In this document: piece by piece, positions 46,965-54,597 of the stretch
How the letters are laid out: every line of letters begins with the position of its first letter
Position numbering within the stretch: position 1 is the stretch's first letter
NCBI RefSeq assembly: GCF_009834365.1
Contig: NZ_CP041348.1
Location: forward strand, 1-64,000
From: Komagataeibacter xylinus
GTDB lineage: Bacteria > Pseudomonadota > Alphaproteobacteria > Acetobacterales > Acetobacteraceae
Length of the DNA stretch: 64,000 nucleotides
Reading direction: 5' to 3'
The notes under the pieces: generated by a model
Seen by the model: the letters and a program-made list of their open reading frames with translations, nothing else
Told to the model about the DNA's origin: nothing
The model's database searches: none
Translations under genes and position numbers: made by a program

Positions 46965-47044
46965 AGAAGATCGAACCATTCACCGTCGATGTGTCGCTCA
47001 GCCTGCACCCAGATATTATGGGCTGCTTTTTATCAAGGGCTTGA
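46961..47044 (+). pseudogene. Truncated gene start after the spike
   Basis: 27 codons starting at GTG overlapping the spike stop (GTGA): KKIEPFTVDVSLSLHPDIMG, then the frame closes just where the sequence turns AT-rich. Reads like the beginning of a baseplate gene cut off by the inserted block. Its remainder is not visible beyond the block. Confidence 0.45.
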
Positions 47045-47260
47045 GTCTACTTTACTGCTTATTGACTGTGCCTGCTTGTCCTGCATATCGGTTAGGTATG
47101 CACCGACAGCTACGCATGCTGCGATTGATAAGCAGCCGATAAAAATTAGCCCAGAACGGTTAGAGCGATTAGAAGCGAGTCCGATCTGAAGAATCTCAAC
47201 TCCTTTCATTACAAGGTAGAATGATAGAAGCCATGTAATTATCTGCAACATACCCGGCAT
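47033..47260 (-). CDS. Two-helix membrane protein, partner of the nuclease gene
   Basis: 75 residues: hydrophobic ITWLLSFYLVMKGVEILQIG and LIFIGCLSIAACVAVGAYL separated by a short basic loop. Begins 12 bases after the nuclease gene ends, on the same strand, so the pair is an operon. AT-rich like its partner. Could anchor or regulate the nuclease, or act in exclusion. Confidence 0.6.
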   Translation of the reverse strand: MPGMLQIITWLLSFYLVMKGVEILQIGLASNRSNRSGLIFIGCLSIAACVAVGAYLTDMQDKQAQSISSKVDSSP

Positions 47261-47272
47261 AGATTTAACCTT

Positions 47273-48415
47273 TCAGTCTGAAATTTTTGTTCGTTTATTT
47301 TTTAAACCCATAACCTCAACTCTATATTTAAATACACTAAGAAGATGATCATCTATTCCGGATAGTTCATCCGAGCCAAATTCACCTCCAAATTCTTCAC
47401 CAAAGTCAAACGTATATTTGGGACCCTTATCTTCATAAAAATCGAACAAACGTCCTGCCCGCTCTTTCCGGTAGAATACCACAAACTTTCCTTTGTAGTC
47501 TTTATATTCAATGCCGGTTATAGCATCGAATAATTCGTCACTATCCGCCAAGAACGCGAGCCGCCGTTTGGCATACTCATAAACTTCCAACTCGGTTTCT
47601 GTCGTGATAATACCATCTGCGGGTTTTGCATCGGGATCTACCTTCGGGACATCGACAACCAAAACCGGCTTGTCAGCTTCCTTGTCCTTTACCGGGAGGT
47701 CTAGTCTTTGGAGAATGCGAAGGTTCACGAACTCAGCGAAGGCGCTTTTTGTCAGGTCCGTATACTCGGCAACTGCCTTGGCGCGAATATGCTTGAGGCC
47801 AATGCTTTGCAGCAAAAGGCGCACAAACGCCTCACTAGGTGATGCTGCAAGATCCTCGATTTGCTGAACGAGATTTTGGAAAACAAGCTTGCGTTTGGCT
47901 TCTGCCCCGATGTTTTCAGGGTCGAAGTTAGACTTTTGAAGACTTTTTAACCCGTCAACAACGGAGTCCTCAATCTTCCCTTTTGCAATCTCCCGAAGGT
48001 CAAATGATAGAAAGGCAGTCGGGTCCATCATATTTGGCTCATCTGAGTCTGCATAGAACTCATAAACTAGGCCATCAGTGATAACTCCCATTTTTACTGT
48101 GTGGGCTGCATTAAAATATGACTTTAACTGTCCTCTGTCATCTTTCAATGGCGCACCTAGAGCCTTGCATTCGATTGCAATTACTGGCTGTCCTTCACGA
48201 AGGACAGCATAGTCAACTCTATTTTTGTATTTTTCTGAAAAATCTGCGTGATGTTCCGGGCATACTTCGTCCGGATTCATGATGTCATATCCCAAGAACT
48301 GCAAAAATGGCAGGACAAGGAACATTTTGGTAGCTTCTTCATTGCTGCAACGCGGAGCGAGGGTAACCATGCGCTCTGAAAATGCTTTAAACTTTTGCCG
48401 GAAATCGTCTGACAT
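47273..48415 (-). CDS. PD-(D/E)xK nuclease-like protein (type I R N-terminal type)
   Basis: 380 residues. The N-terminal 160 carry the HsdR-N-like nuclease core: Asp68 in KNRVDYAVL, Glu82 and Lys84 in VIAIECKA, and QxxxY (Gln96, Tyr100). There is no helicase or methylase domain, so it is not a complete restriction enzyme; it resembles the stand-alone COG4748 type proteins. C-terminal half is acidic and unassigned. Clearly AT-rich compared with surrounding phage genes, hence recent cargo. A defence or exclusion role is inference. Confidence 0.78.
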   Translation of the reverse strand: MSDDFRQKFKAFSERMVTLAPRCSNEEATKMFLVLPFLQFLGYDIMNPDEVCPEHHADFSEKYKNRVDYAVLREGQPVIAIECKALGAPLKDDRGQLKSYFNAAHTVKMGVITDGLVYEFYADSDEPNMMDPTAFLSFDLREIAKGKIEDSVVDGLKSLQKSNFDPENIGAEAKRKLVFQNLVQQIEDLAASPSEAFVRLLLQSIGLKHIRAKAVAEYTDLTKSAFAEFVNLRILQRLDLPVKDKEADKPVLVVDVPKVDPDAKPADGIITTETELEVYEYAKRRLAFLADSDELFDAITGIEYKDYKGKFVVFYRKERAGRLFDFYEDKGPKYTFDFGEEFGGEFGSDELSGIDDHLLSVFKYRVEVMGLKNKRTKISD

Positions 48416-48513
48416 AATCCATCTTTCATAAATTTTTTAAAAGTTACGGATTGTGGCGATTTTATGGAAATATTTTCAGAAAATTACAGTTATTTATTTA
48501 ATTAATAAACGTC

Positions 48514-48759
48514 TCATTTTTCCCGAGCGCACTTCTGCGCATCCTTCGCCCTCTCAAGGGCCTCAAGCGCGATCTTCTTAATCTCTGCCAGTTCGCTATC
48601 CCGCGTGGCGATTTCCTTCTGATAGCCGTCGCGCATGAACTCGATCATCCAGACGAGTTCGGCGTTTACGGACCTGCCGTTTCGGGCAGCCTGCTCCTCC
48701 ACCCATTCCTTTAGGTCTGGGGGTAGACGGAAGTGGATCATGGGAGGTCGAATCGTCAT
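48514..48759 (-). CDS. Arc/Mnt-like ribbon-helix-helix repressor
   Basis: 81 residues: MIHFRLPPDLKEWVEEQAAR and NGRSVNAELVWMIEFM give an Arc-type RHH domain; the remainder is a Glu/Lys/Ala coiled coil for oligomerisation, as in Mnt. Divergent from another Arc-like gene across a palindrome. No clear ribosome site at either ATG (48759 or 48741). Confidence 0.75.
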   Translation of the reverse strand: MTIRPPMIHFRLPPDLKEWVEEQAARNGRSVNAELVWMIEFMRDGYQKEIATRDSELAEIKKIALEALERAKDAQKCAREK

Positions 48760-48760
48760 G

Positions 48761-48776
48761 GTATCAAATTAGATAC
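48761..48776. promoter_or_regulatory. Palindromic operator between two Arc-like genes
   Basis: GTATCAAATTAGATAC, a 5-bp inverted repeat with six-base spacer, right before the minus-strand Arc-like start. Confidence 0.5.
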
Positions 48777-48841
48777 ATTGGTTATTGACGGCAATGCTAA
48801 CCATAGGTATACAGTGGTTACAGAGCGAAGAGAGGGAGTTC

Positions 48842-49042
48842 ATGAAACAGAGAGACCCGCAAATTCATGTCCGCGTCCCACAGTCCATGAAGGACGCATT
48901 GGAAGCAAACGCAAAGGCAAACTGCCGATCCGTCAATTCAGAGATTATTTTTGGATTGAAGTTTTATGCTCAGCATCTTGAGCAAGCAGAAAAGGCGTTG
49001 GGCACCGCCGTAGGAAGCCAGCCCAACGCCCCTCAGAAATGA
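48842..49042 (+). CDS. Arc-like ribbon-helix-helix repressor
   Basis: 66 residues: PQIHVRVPQSMKDALEANAK and ANCRSVNSEIIFGLKFY. ATG has AGGGAG seven bases upstream. Precedes the antirepressor as Arc precedes Ant in the P22 immI region, so it probably limits antirepressor synthesis. Confidence 0.78.
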   Translation: MKQRDPQIHVRVPQSMKDALEANAKANCRSVNSEIIFGLKFYAQHLEQAEKALGTAVGSQPNAPQK

Positions 49043-49062
49043 CCCTTACAAGGAACATCACT

Positions 49063-49965
49063 ATGACCGCTCTTACCACAATCGACTTCCACGGTTCAAA
49101 CCTTATCGCCATTCAGGGCGACCGTCCCGAAACAACGCTGGTGGCGATGAAGCCGGTGGTTGAGGGGATGGCACTTGATTGGGGCGCCCAGCACAAGAAA
49201 ATTACGGCGCACCCGGTGCTTAGCAAGGGTATCTCCGTAAAGGAGATACCTACGGAAGGTGGGAATCAGTCCGCAACCTTCCTCTCCCTCGACCTCCTCA
49301 ACTTCTGGCTCGCCACGATCCACCCCGACCGGATCAAGAATGAAGCGACCCGCGCGAAGGTCATCGAATACCAGACCGAATGTGCCCGCGTTCTGTTCAA
49401 CCACTTCTTCGGCAAGGCTCTGGCCCGCGGTGAACAGCCTGCATCCAACCACCTCTCTGCCCGTGAAGTTGGTGGCATCGTGAAGTCGGTCGTCACCAAG
49501 ATGAAAAGTGACCTGCTGGCGGAACTGAAAGCAGAGATCCGCGAGAAGCTGACACCGGCACAGCGGGAGCTTTCCGAACGCGCCATTGCCGTGGTGCAGG
49601 AAAAGGTTGCCGAAAAGCAGGCGCTGGTCGAAACCCGCGTGCCCGGCCAGATCGCAGCCTTTCCCATCCCGGCTAACCTGATCCCCAAGCGCCGACCGAA
49701 CACCGGAACGTGCCGCCTGCCGGTTGGTGAGATCGGTCGCCGCCTTGGTATCGGTGCCGCAAAGGTCAACGCTATGCTGGCCGATCTTGGTTTGCAGTCG
49801 GCTGGCACGACAAATCAGCCGTGGATGGTCACGGACAATGGCGAGTTCTTTGGCGTTCAGCCGACCAAGCGAGTGATCCTGTGGCCGGCCCGAACCCTTG
49901 ACGTGCTGCGCTGGCGCATGGAGGCGCGCCCTTTCGCCAAGACCAAGGAGCCAGCCCCGGTGTAG
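49063..49965 (+). CDS. P22-type phage antirepressor
   Basis: 300 residues. N-terminal P22_AR_N domain (about 1-115): IDFHGSNLIAIQGDRPETTL, VVEGMALDWGAQHKKI and SLDLLNFWLATIHPDRIKNE. A helical middle is followed by a DNA-binding-like C-terminal domain (VGEIGRRLGIGAAKVNAMLA) ending PFAKTKEPAPV. The ATG at 49063 has AAGGA; an overlapping ATG at 49039 is possible. Expected to bind and inactivate a repressor. Its tail matches that of the antirepressor at 58820. Confidence 0.85.
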   Translation: MTALTTIDFHGSNLIAIQGDRPETTLVAMKPVVEGMALDWGAQHKKITAHPVLSKGISVKEIPTEGGNQSATFLSLDLLNFWLATIHPDRIKNEATRAKVIEYQTECARVLFNHFFGKALARGEQPASNHLSAREVGGIVKSVVTKMKSDLLAELKAEIREKLTPAQRELSERAIAVVQEKVAEKQALVETRVPGQIAAFPIPANLIPKRRPNTGTCRLPVGEIGRRLGIGAAKVNAMLADLGLQSAGTTNQPWMVTDNGEFFGVQPTKRVILWPARTLDVLRWRMEARPFAKTKEPAPV

Positions 49966-49967
49966 CC

Positions 49968-50228
49968 CTGACGGAGAACCCCATAACCGGCCACCTGCCA
50001 CCCGACGAAGAACTCCTGATCTGGATGGCTGAGTGCGAAGGATGGGAACGTGTGAACGCGGACAAGCCACGGGATATGGAAGCGCTCATGCATATCAACC
50101 TGCTCAGGAGGTGGATCAGGGACCGCCGAGGCATTAGACCCTACGTTGAGCGCGCCCGGCAGGACTGGTTGCAGAAGCGGCGGGTGGTGACGTTGAGGGC
50201 GCGGAAGGTAAGGGAGTTGATCGCGTAG
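49968..50228 (+). CDS. LTENPI-family small protein, no canonical start
   Basis: 86 residues: LTENPITGHLPPDEELLIW at the beginning and RRWIRDRRGIRPYVERARQD in the middle. Clearly related to 59677-59946. Conserved residues begin right after the antirepressor stop, before any ATG. Either CTG at 49968 is the start (two bases after TAG) or a -1 shift at GTG-TAG fuses it to the antirepressor. Function unknown, presumably linked to the antirepressor. Confidence 0.62.
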   Translation: MTENPITGHLPPDEELLIWMAECEGWERVNADKPRDMEALMHINLLRRWIRDRRGIRPYVERARQDWLQKRRVVTLRARKVRELIA

Positions 50229-50238
50229 GAAACACGAT

Positions 50239-50259
50239 GGCCGCCCTATAAAAGCGGCC
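50239..50259. terminator. Inverted repeat at the end of the inserted block
   Basis: GGCCGC and GCGGCC around a nine-base A/T-rich loop, 10 bases past the LTENPI-type gene. No T run follows on the plus strand, so termination may be inefficient. Confidence 0.4.
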
Positions 50260-50269
50260 AGCAAACTCT

Positions 50270-50286
50270 ACTTGTACTTTTCGAAA
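50270..50286 (+). promoter_or_regulatory. Late-region motif, copy 2
   Basis: ACTTGTACTTTTCGAAA, exact repeat of 29848-29864. Terminator hairpin begins 57 bases later, against 60 for copy 1. It would re-start late transcription downstream of the inserted block. Confidence 0.6.
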
Positions 50287-50326
50287 CAGACTGCTAGATT
50301 TCAAACACACTGCAACAAATGCGCCA

Positions 50327-50354
50327 AAGCCGCCCCTTATCCGGGCGGCTTTTT
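50327..50354 (+). terminator. Intrinsic terminator before the second late block
   Basis: AAGCCGCCC, seven-base loop, GGGCGGCTT and TTT. Ends 23 bases before the gp25/W-like start, so the block must be read by antitermination or by read-through. Confidence 0.78.
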
Positions 50355-50376
50355 GCGTTTATGCCCCCGAGAAAAC

Positions 50377-50730
50377 ATGAACACGCTCCTTCTGGACCGC
50401 TCAACGTGGGATCTGCTGCTTGATGCCAGCGGAAACATTGCGGTGGCATCAGATGTATATGCGATCGCGCAGGACATATCGTCCGCCGTGCGCGTGTTTC
50501 TGGGGGAATGTTGGTACGACACCACCCAGGGCATGCCCTATCGGCAGAACATCCTTGGCCGCAGCCAGTCTGTAGCGGCGTTTGAAAAGCAGGTTGAGCA
50601 GGTAGCCCTGACCGTGACCGGCGTGGCCGACGCGCAATGCCTGGTGTCCGGCCTGACTACATCGCGGCAGATGACCGGAACAATTCTCTTTACCACTACC
50701 AGCGGAAGCACTGGCAATGTCAACCTCTGA
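50377..50730 (+). CDS. Baseplate wedge protein (W/gp25 position)
   Basis: 117 residues: NTLLLDRSTWDLLLDASGNI, DISSAVRVFLGECWYDTTQG and MPYRQNILGR. This is the gp46/W-like wedge subunit always found before baseplate J. Identity rests partly on context. Confidence 0.75.
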   Translation: MNTLLLDRSTWDLLLDASGNIAVASDVYAIAQDISSAVRVFLGECWYDTTQGMPYRQNILGRSQSVAAFEKQVEQVALTVTGVADAQCLVSGLTTSRQMTGTILFTTTSGSTGNVNL

Positions 50731-51937
50731 TACCGGAACAACGTCCGTTCCCGCACCGTCCTTCACGGATGCGGGGTTCGCGGCCCCGGCTGAGACCGAT
50801 ATCCTTTCCGGCTCGCTGGCTGATATCAACGCCGCCATGGGCGGCAATATGAACACGGCCCTGTCCACACCGCAGGGGCAGCTTGCCACCTCCTTCACGG
50901 CGGCGTTAGGGGATGCCTATGCGCAGATCCTCAACGTCCTGAACGGTGTTGACCCGGATCGTGCGTTTGGTCGCCTTCAGGATGCTATCGGCAACATCTA
51001 TTTCATGAGCCGGAAGGGAGCGACCGCAACAGTTGTGACGGTCGTATGCACCGGCGCATCCGGCACGGTCATACCTGAGGGGACTCTGGTTCAGGATGCC
51101 AGCGGCTACTACTATGCGGCTGATGGGGCGATAACCATCGCGGCCACCGGAGCTGGAACAGGAACATTTTCCTGCACCACCCTTGGCGCGATTGACTGTG
51201 CGGCCAATAGCATCAGCGTCTATCAGGCTGTAACCGGCCTTACGTCCGCCACCAACCCCGCCGCTGGTTCAACCGGATCGGCGGAAGAGGGGCGGGCGGC
51301 ATTCGAGGCAAGGCGCGCCGCCTCTGTAGCATCAAACAGCGTAGGGACGCTTGATGCTATAGCGGGGGCGGTAAGCGCGGTTGATGGTGTGACGGCCAGC
51401 TACGTCGCGGATAACAGCACATCAGCCGCCGTTACGACTGGCGGTGTCAGCCTTGCCGCGAATAGCCTGTATGTGTGCGTCAATGGCGGAACGGATGAAG
51501 CCGTTGCCCTGGCTATCCTGACCAAAAAACCACCGGGCTGCGGCTATACCGGCACAACCACGGTAACGGTGGCGGACCCGAACAGCGCATATCAGACCGC
51601 TCCGACCTATAGCGTGTCGTTTACACGGGCCACTGATACCGCCCTGTATTTTGTCGTGACGATCAAAAGCGGCTCTAGCGTTCCGTCAACAGCGGCCACC
51701 GATATACAGGCCGCTATCGTGGCGGCCTTCACGGCAGATGACGGGGACGGCTCCATCATCGGCGGGACCGTCTATGCCAGCACCTATTACTCGGCTGTTG
51801 CCGCGCTCGGTTCATGGGTCAGGATTGTTGAAATAACGGTTGGCACATCGGCCAGCCCGACCGGGTTTACCGCGGCCCTTGATATCGACCAGATCCCCAC
51901 GCTCGATGCGTCCGACATAACCGTGACGATTTCCTGA
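50717..51937 (+). CDS. Baseplate J-like protein
   Basis: 406 residues. GVDPDRAFGRLQDAIGNIYF, the TVIPEGTLVQDASGYYY domain and SAEEGRAAFEARRAASVASN identify the J family of wedge proteins. Overlaps the gene before by 14 bases and the next by one (TGATG). Confidence 0.88.
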   Translation: MSTSDTGTTSVPAPSFTDAGFAAPAETDILSGSLADINAAMGGNMNTALSTPQGQLATSFTAALGDAYAQILNVLNGVDPDRAFGRLQDAIGNIYFMSRKGATATVVTVVCTGASGTVIPEGTLVQDASGYYYAADGAITIAATGAGTGTFSCTTLGAIDCAANSISVYQAVTGLTSATNPAAGSTGSAEEGRAAFEARRAASVASNSVGTLDAIAGAVSAVDGVTASYVADNSTSAAVTTGGVSLAANSLYVCVNGGTDEAVALAILTKKPPGCGYTGTTTVTVADPNSAYQTAPTYSVSFTRATDTALYFVVTIKSGSSVPSTAATDIQAAIVAAFTADDGDGSIIGGTVYASTYYSAVAALGSWVRIVEITVGTSASPTGFTAALDIDQIPTLDASDITVTIS

Positions 51938-52506
51938 TGGAAAACATACAGCAGACAGTTCTATCGCAATACGCGAACAGCCCGGCGCTTTGCACGATCA
52001 TCAACGCATGGAATCAGTGCATCGACCCGTCCAGTCTCATCGACCAGTGGTATGACCTGATATGGAACGTGCAGACGGCGCAGGGGTACGGTCTTGACGT
52101 ATGGGGGCGGATTGTTGGCGTATCACGTGTCCTGACAATTTCATCGACGGATTATCTCGGGTGGAGGGAGGCAAACGACCTGACGGAAGTCGGGTTTAAT
52201 CAGGCTCCTTGGTATTCGGGAAAGGCCGCGACTACGAACTACAGGCTGTCAGATGCAGGGTTCAGGCAGCTTATTTATGCCAAGGCGCTCGCCAACATAT
52301 CTGACTGCTCCATCACGTCTGCAAACGCCGTCTTGATGACTTTATTTCCAGATCAAGGGGACGTTTATGTGAAGGATAACTTGGACATGACGATGACCTA
52401 CGTTTTCGATTTCGTTCCTACTGATGTCCAGGTCAGCATTATTCAGAACAGTGGTGTTCTGCCTCGCGCTGCTGGTGTTGCAATCTCCTACTCAATCAAG
52501 GGATAA
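51937..52506 (+). CDS. DUF2612 baseplate/tail protein I-like
   Basis: 189 residues. IDQWYDLIWNVQTAQGYGLD with VWGRIVGVSRVL and YLGWREANDLTEVGFNQAPW are characteristic of DUF2612, the equivalent of P2 gpI linking baseplate and fibres. Confidence 0.86.
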   Translation: MENIQQTVLSQYANSPALCTIINAWNQCIDPSSLIDQWYDLIWNVQTAQGYGLDVWGRIVGVSRVLTISSTDYLGWREANDLTEVGFNQAPWYSGKAATTNYRLSDAGFRQLIYAKALANISDCSITSANAVLMTLFPDQGDVYVKDNLDMTMTYVFDFVPTDVQVSIIQNSGVLPRAAGVAISYSIKG

Positions 52507-52507
52507 C

Positions 52508-53551
52508 ATGAAAAGCACCGACAGCCTGAATAAGTTCGGAGTCCTGATCGGGGCTTCCGCCTCGTCGTCTGACATTACAACAATCCCAGCCACTCAATCA
52601 ACGGCGGGTGATGGATCAGCCTCAATCGCGTTAGCGTTTCCGCCTGAGACATTTATCGCACGGGCGGCTGGGGGAGAGCCGCCGAACGGAAAGGATATGA
52701 ACGGGTTCCTCAACCTGATTTCGGCGGCCATACAGCCGTTGCAGGCTGGGTATCTGGGGCCGTTTGACGCAGCCTTTGCTGCAGAAATAGGCGGATACCC
52801 CTCTGGCGCAATCGTTTCTGGATCTACAGTTGGCGTCTTCTGGGTTTCTACTGCCGATAACAATACGACAACGCCCGGCGATGATGGCGCGGCATGGCAA
52901 TCCCTATTCAATGGATACGCATCTCAGGCGTGGGCCAATCTACAATATTTGCGCCTGTCATATGCAGTCACCCAGACCGTAACCGGCCCGGTTACGTTCA
53001 CGGGTGACAATACCCATAGCGGCGCGGAGGATTTTACTGGAAGCGTTACTATTCCTGATGCCACGGAAAATAAAAACCCGACCACTCTTGAGCAGCTACG
53101 CAGTGATTGCCCGGTTGGTACTATGGCATTGTGGCCGCTGACAACACCACCTAGCGGCTGGCTGGCGCTGAACGGCGCTACGTTTGATCCGACTGTATAT
53201 CCTCTATTGGCTGCCATTTTCCCATCAGGGAGCCTTCCAGACTGGTCGGGATTGTTTCCGCGTGGTTACGACCCTCTGGCTATAAATGATCCTGACGGCT
53301 CCACCCGAGGAATTATGCAATTCCAGGAGGCGACTATGCTTTTGGCCGATGTAGATTCAGATATAATGACCCCCACGGGAATGACCCGAGAGCGTAAAAC
53401 GCAAATTGGTTGGGAGCCGCCTTCAGCCTCGACTAACTGGAGCCAAGGGGGCGTCGCTACCACGGGGTTTGGCGGAACGTGGGGCGGCGCTTTTACGGGT
53501 TTCACCCGGTCCAAAAATCTGAACTGTCTGTTTATTGTGAGGGCACTATGA
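52508..53551 (+). CDS. Tail fibre with collar domain
   Basis: 347 residues. N-terminal baseplate-binding region with FPPETFIARAAGGEPPNGKD, a middle with VTGPVTFTGDNTHSGAEDFT repeats, and a C-terminal tail-collar domain (PVGTMALWPLTTPPSGWLAL, LPDWSGLFPRGYDP, FTGFTRSKNLNCLFIVRAL). Probably the receptor-binding fibre. ATG behind AAGGGA. Confidence 0.86.
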   Translation: MKSTDSLNKFGVLIGASASSSDITTIPATQSTAGDGSASIALAFPPETFIARAAGGEPPNGKDMNGFLNLISAAIQPLQAGYLGPFDAAFAAEIGGYPSGAIVSGSTVGVFWVSTADNNTTTPGDDGAAWQSLFNGYASQAWANLQYLRLSYAVTQTVTGPVTFTGDNTHSGAEDFTGSVTIPDATENKNPTTLEQLRSDCPVGTMALWPLTTPPSGWLALNGATFDPTVYPLLAAIFPSGSLPDWSGLFPRGYDPLAINDPDGSTRGIMQFQEATMLLADVDSDIMTPTGMTRERKTQIGWEPPSASTNWSQGGVATTGFGGTWGGAFTGFTRSKNLNCLFIVRAL

Positions 53552-54123
53552 CCACACCCGTTGGTGTTATCGGTAGGGACGGCTACGCTTCAACTGCTGG
53601 ATATCTCGCTGTTTACAGCTACGATCAGTACGGGTGCTACGCTGGATCGATCGAGCACTATTTCCCTATCGGCACCGGGCTGCCCCCCGGTTGTACGCTG
53701 ACTGCGCCGCCTGCTGCCGTGTCAGGGCAGATTGCGGTCTGGTCAGGCACCGCGTGGGTTATGGAGCCGGATTTTCGCGGGCAGACCTGGTATCTGAAAA
53801 GCACGGGTGCGCCGACGGTCATCAACGCGCCTGGCACGCCGGACGCCACCACGTATTCCAGCACTCCGGTTGCCGGGTCTGAGTATCTCAAAGGCCAGGC
53901 GCAGTCGGCTCTCGGGTGGTGCAGCCAGCAGGCCAGTCTGGCGAGCATGATGGGCGAGACCTTCACGGCTGACATGAAGGCCTATGTGCTGGCAATCAGC
54001 GCGATTGCCAGCGGCACCGACACCACCAGCACCACCCTGCCTGCCCAGCCCACGGATGTGATGACGGCCAGCACGGCTGCCGCCACTACCACGGCCACCA
54101 CGACGACAGGGACCACGACATGA
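53548..54123 (+). CDS. Tail fibre-associated protein
   Basis: 191 residues with ATGA overlap to the fibre gene. First 90 residues are beta-like (YASTAGYLAVYSYDQYGCYA); the helical part GQAQSALGWCSQQASLASMM resembles fibre assembly proteins; the last 40 residues are almost all Thr/Ala. Likely fibre chaperone. Confidence 0.62.
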   Translation: MTTPVGVIGRDGYASTAGYLAVYSYDQYGCYAGSIEHYFPIGTGLPPGCTLTAPPAAVSGQIAVWSGTAWVMEPDFRGQTWYLKSTGAPTVINAPGTPDATTYSSTPVAGSEYLKGQAQSALGWCSQQASLASMMGETFTADMKAYVLAISAIASGTDTTSTTLPAQPTDVMTASTAAATTTATTTTGTTT

Positions 54124-54536
54124 CTCCGCGTGGCATACGCAACAACAACCCCGGCAACCTGAACTATGCGCACCAGCCCGGAGCGCATCTGGAAACCGGC
54201 GTGAGCAACCCGCGCTTTGCGGCCTTCCCGACCATGGCGGACGGCATACAGGCCCTGCGGACCCAACTCCTGCGCTACGCGGAGCGCGGCCTGACCACGG
54301 TTGCCAGCATCATATCGGTCTATGCCCCCGCGACTGAAAACGCCACGAGTGCCTATATCGCTGGCCTGTGCCGACAGATGGGCGTGCAGCCTGATACCGT
54401 GCTGGACCTGCATGACCCGGCCACGATGGCGCGCCTGATCTGTGGCATTACGACCATCGAGAACGGGGCCGGCCATCTCGGCCTGGTGCAGATTGATCAG
54501 GCGCTTGGCATTACGCCCACGTCCGCCATGACCTGA
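54120..54536 (+). CDS. Cell-wall hydrolase (P5-like endolysin)
   Basis: 138 residues starting TPRGIRNNNPGNLNYAH, the signature of the small phage lytic enzymes related to structural protein P5, then FAAFPTMADGIQALRTQLL and LCRQMGVQPDTVLDLHDPAT. Degrades peptidoglycan for release. Followed directly by a terminator. Confidence 0.82.
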   Translation: MTPRGIRNNNPGNLNYAHQPGAHLETGVSNPRFAAFPTMADGIQALRTQLLRYAERGLTTVASIISVYAPATENATSAYIAGLCRQMGVQPDTVLDLHDPATMARLICGITTIENGAGHLGLVQIDQALGITPTSAMT

Positions 54537-54564
54537 ACGGCCTGCACATTCCGCGCCTGCCACG

Positions 54565-54586
54565 CCGCCCATCCGGGCGGTTTTTT
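54565..54586 (+). terminator. Intrinsic terminator
   Basis: CCGCCC, loop ATCC, GGGCGG, then six T. Closes the late structural and lysis operon; the next gene begins 11 bases on. Confidence 0.85.
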
Positions 54587-54597
54587 ATGAGAAAAGC

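Noticed and set aside
47273-48415. Complete type I restriction enzyme
   Set aside because: At 380 residues it has only the nuclease-like N-terminal core; helicase motifs and HsdM/HsdS partners are absent.
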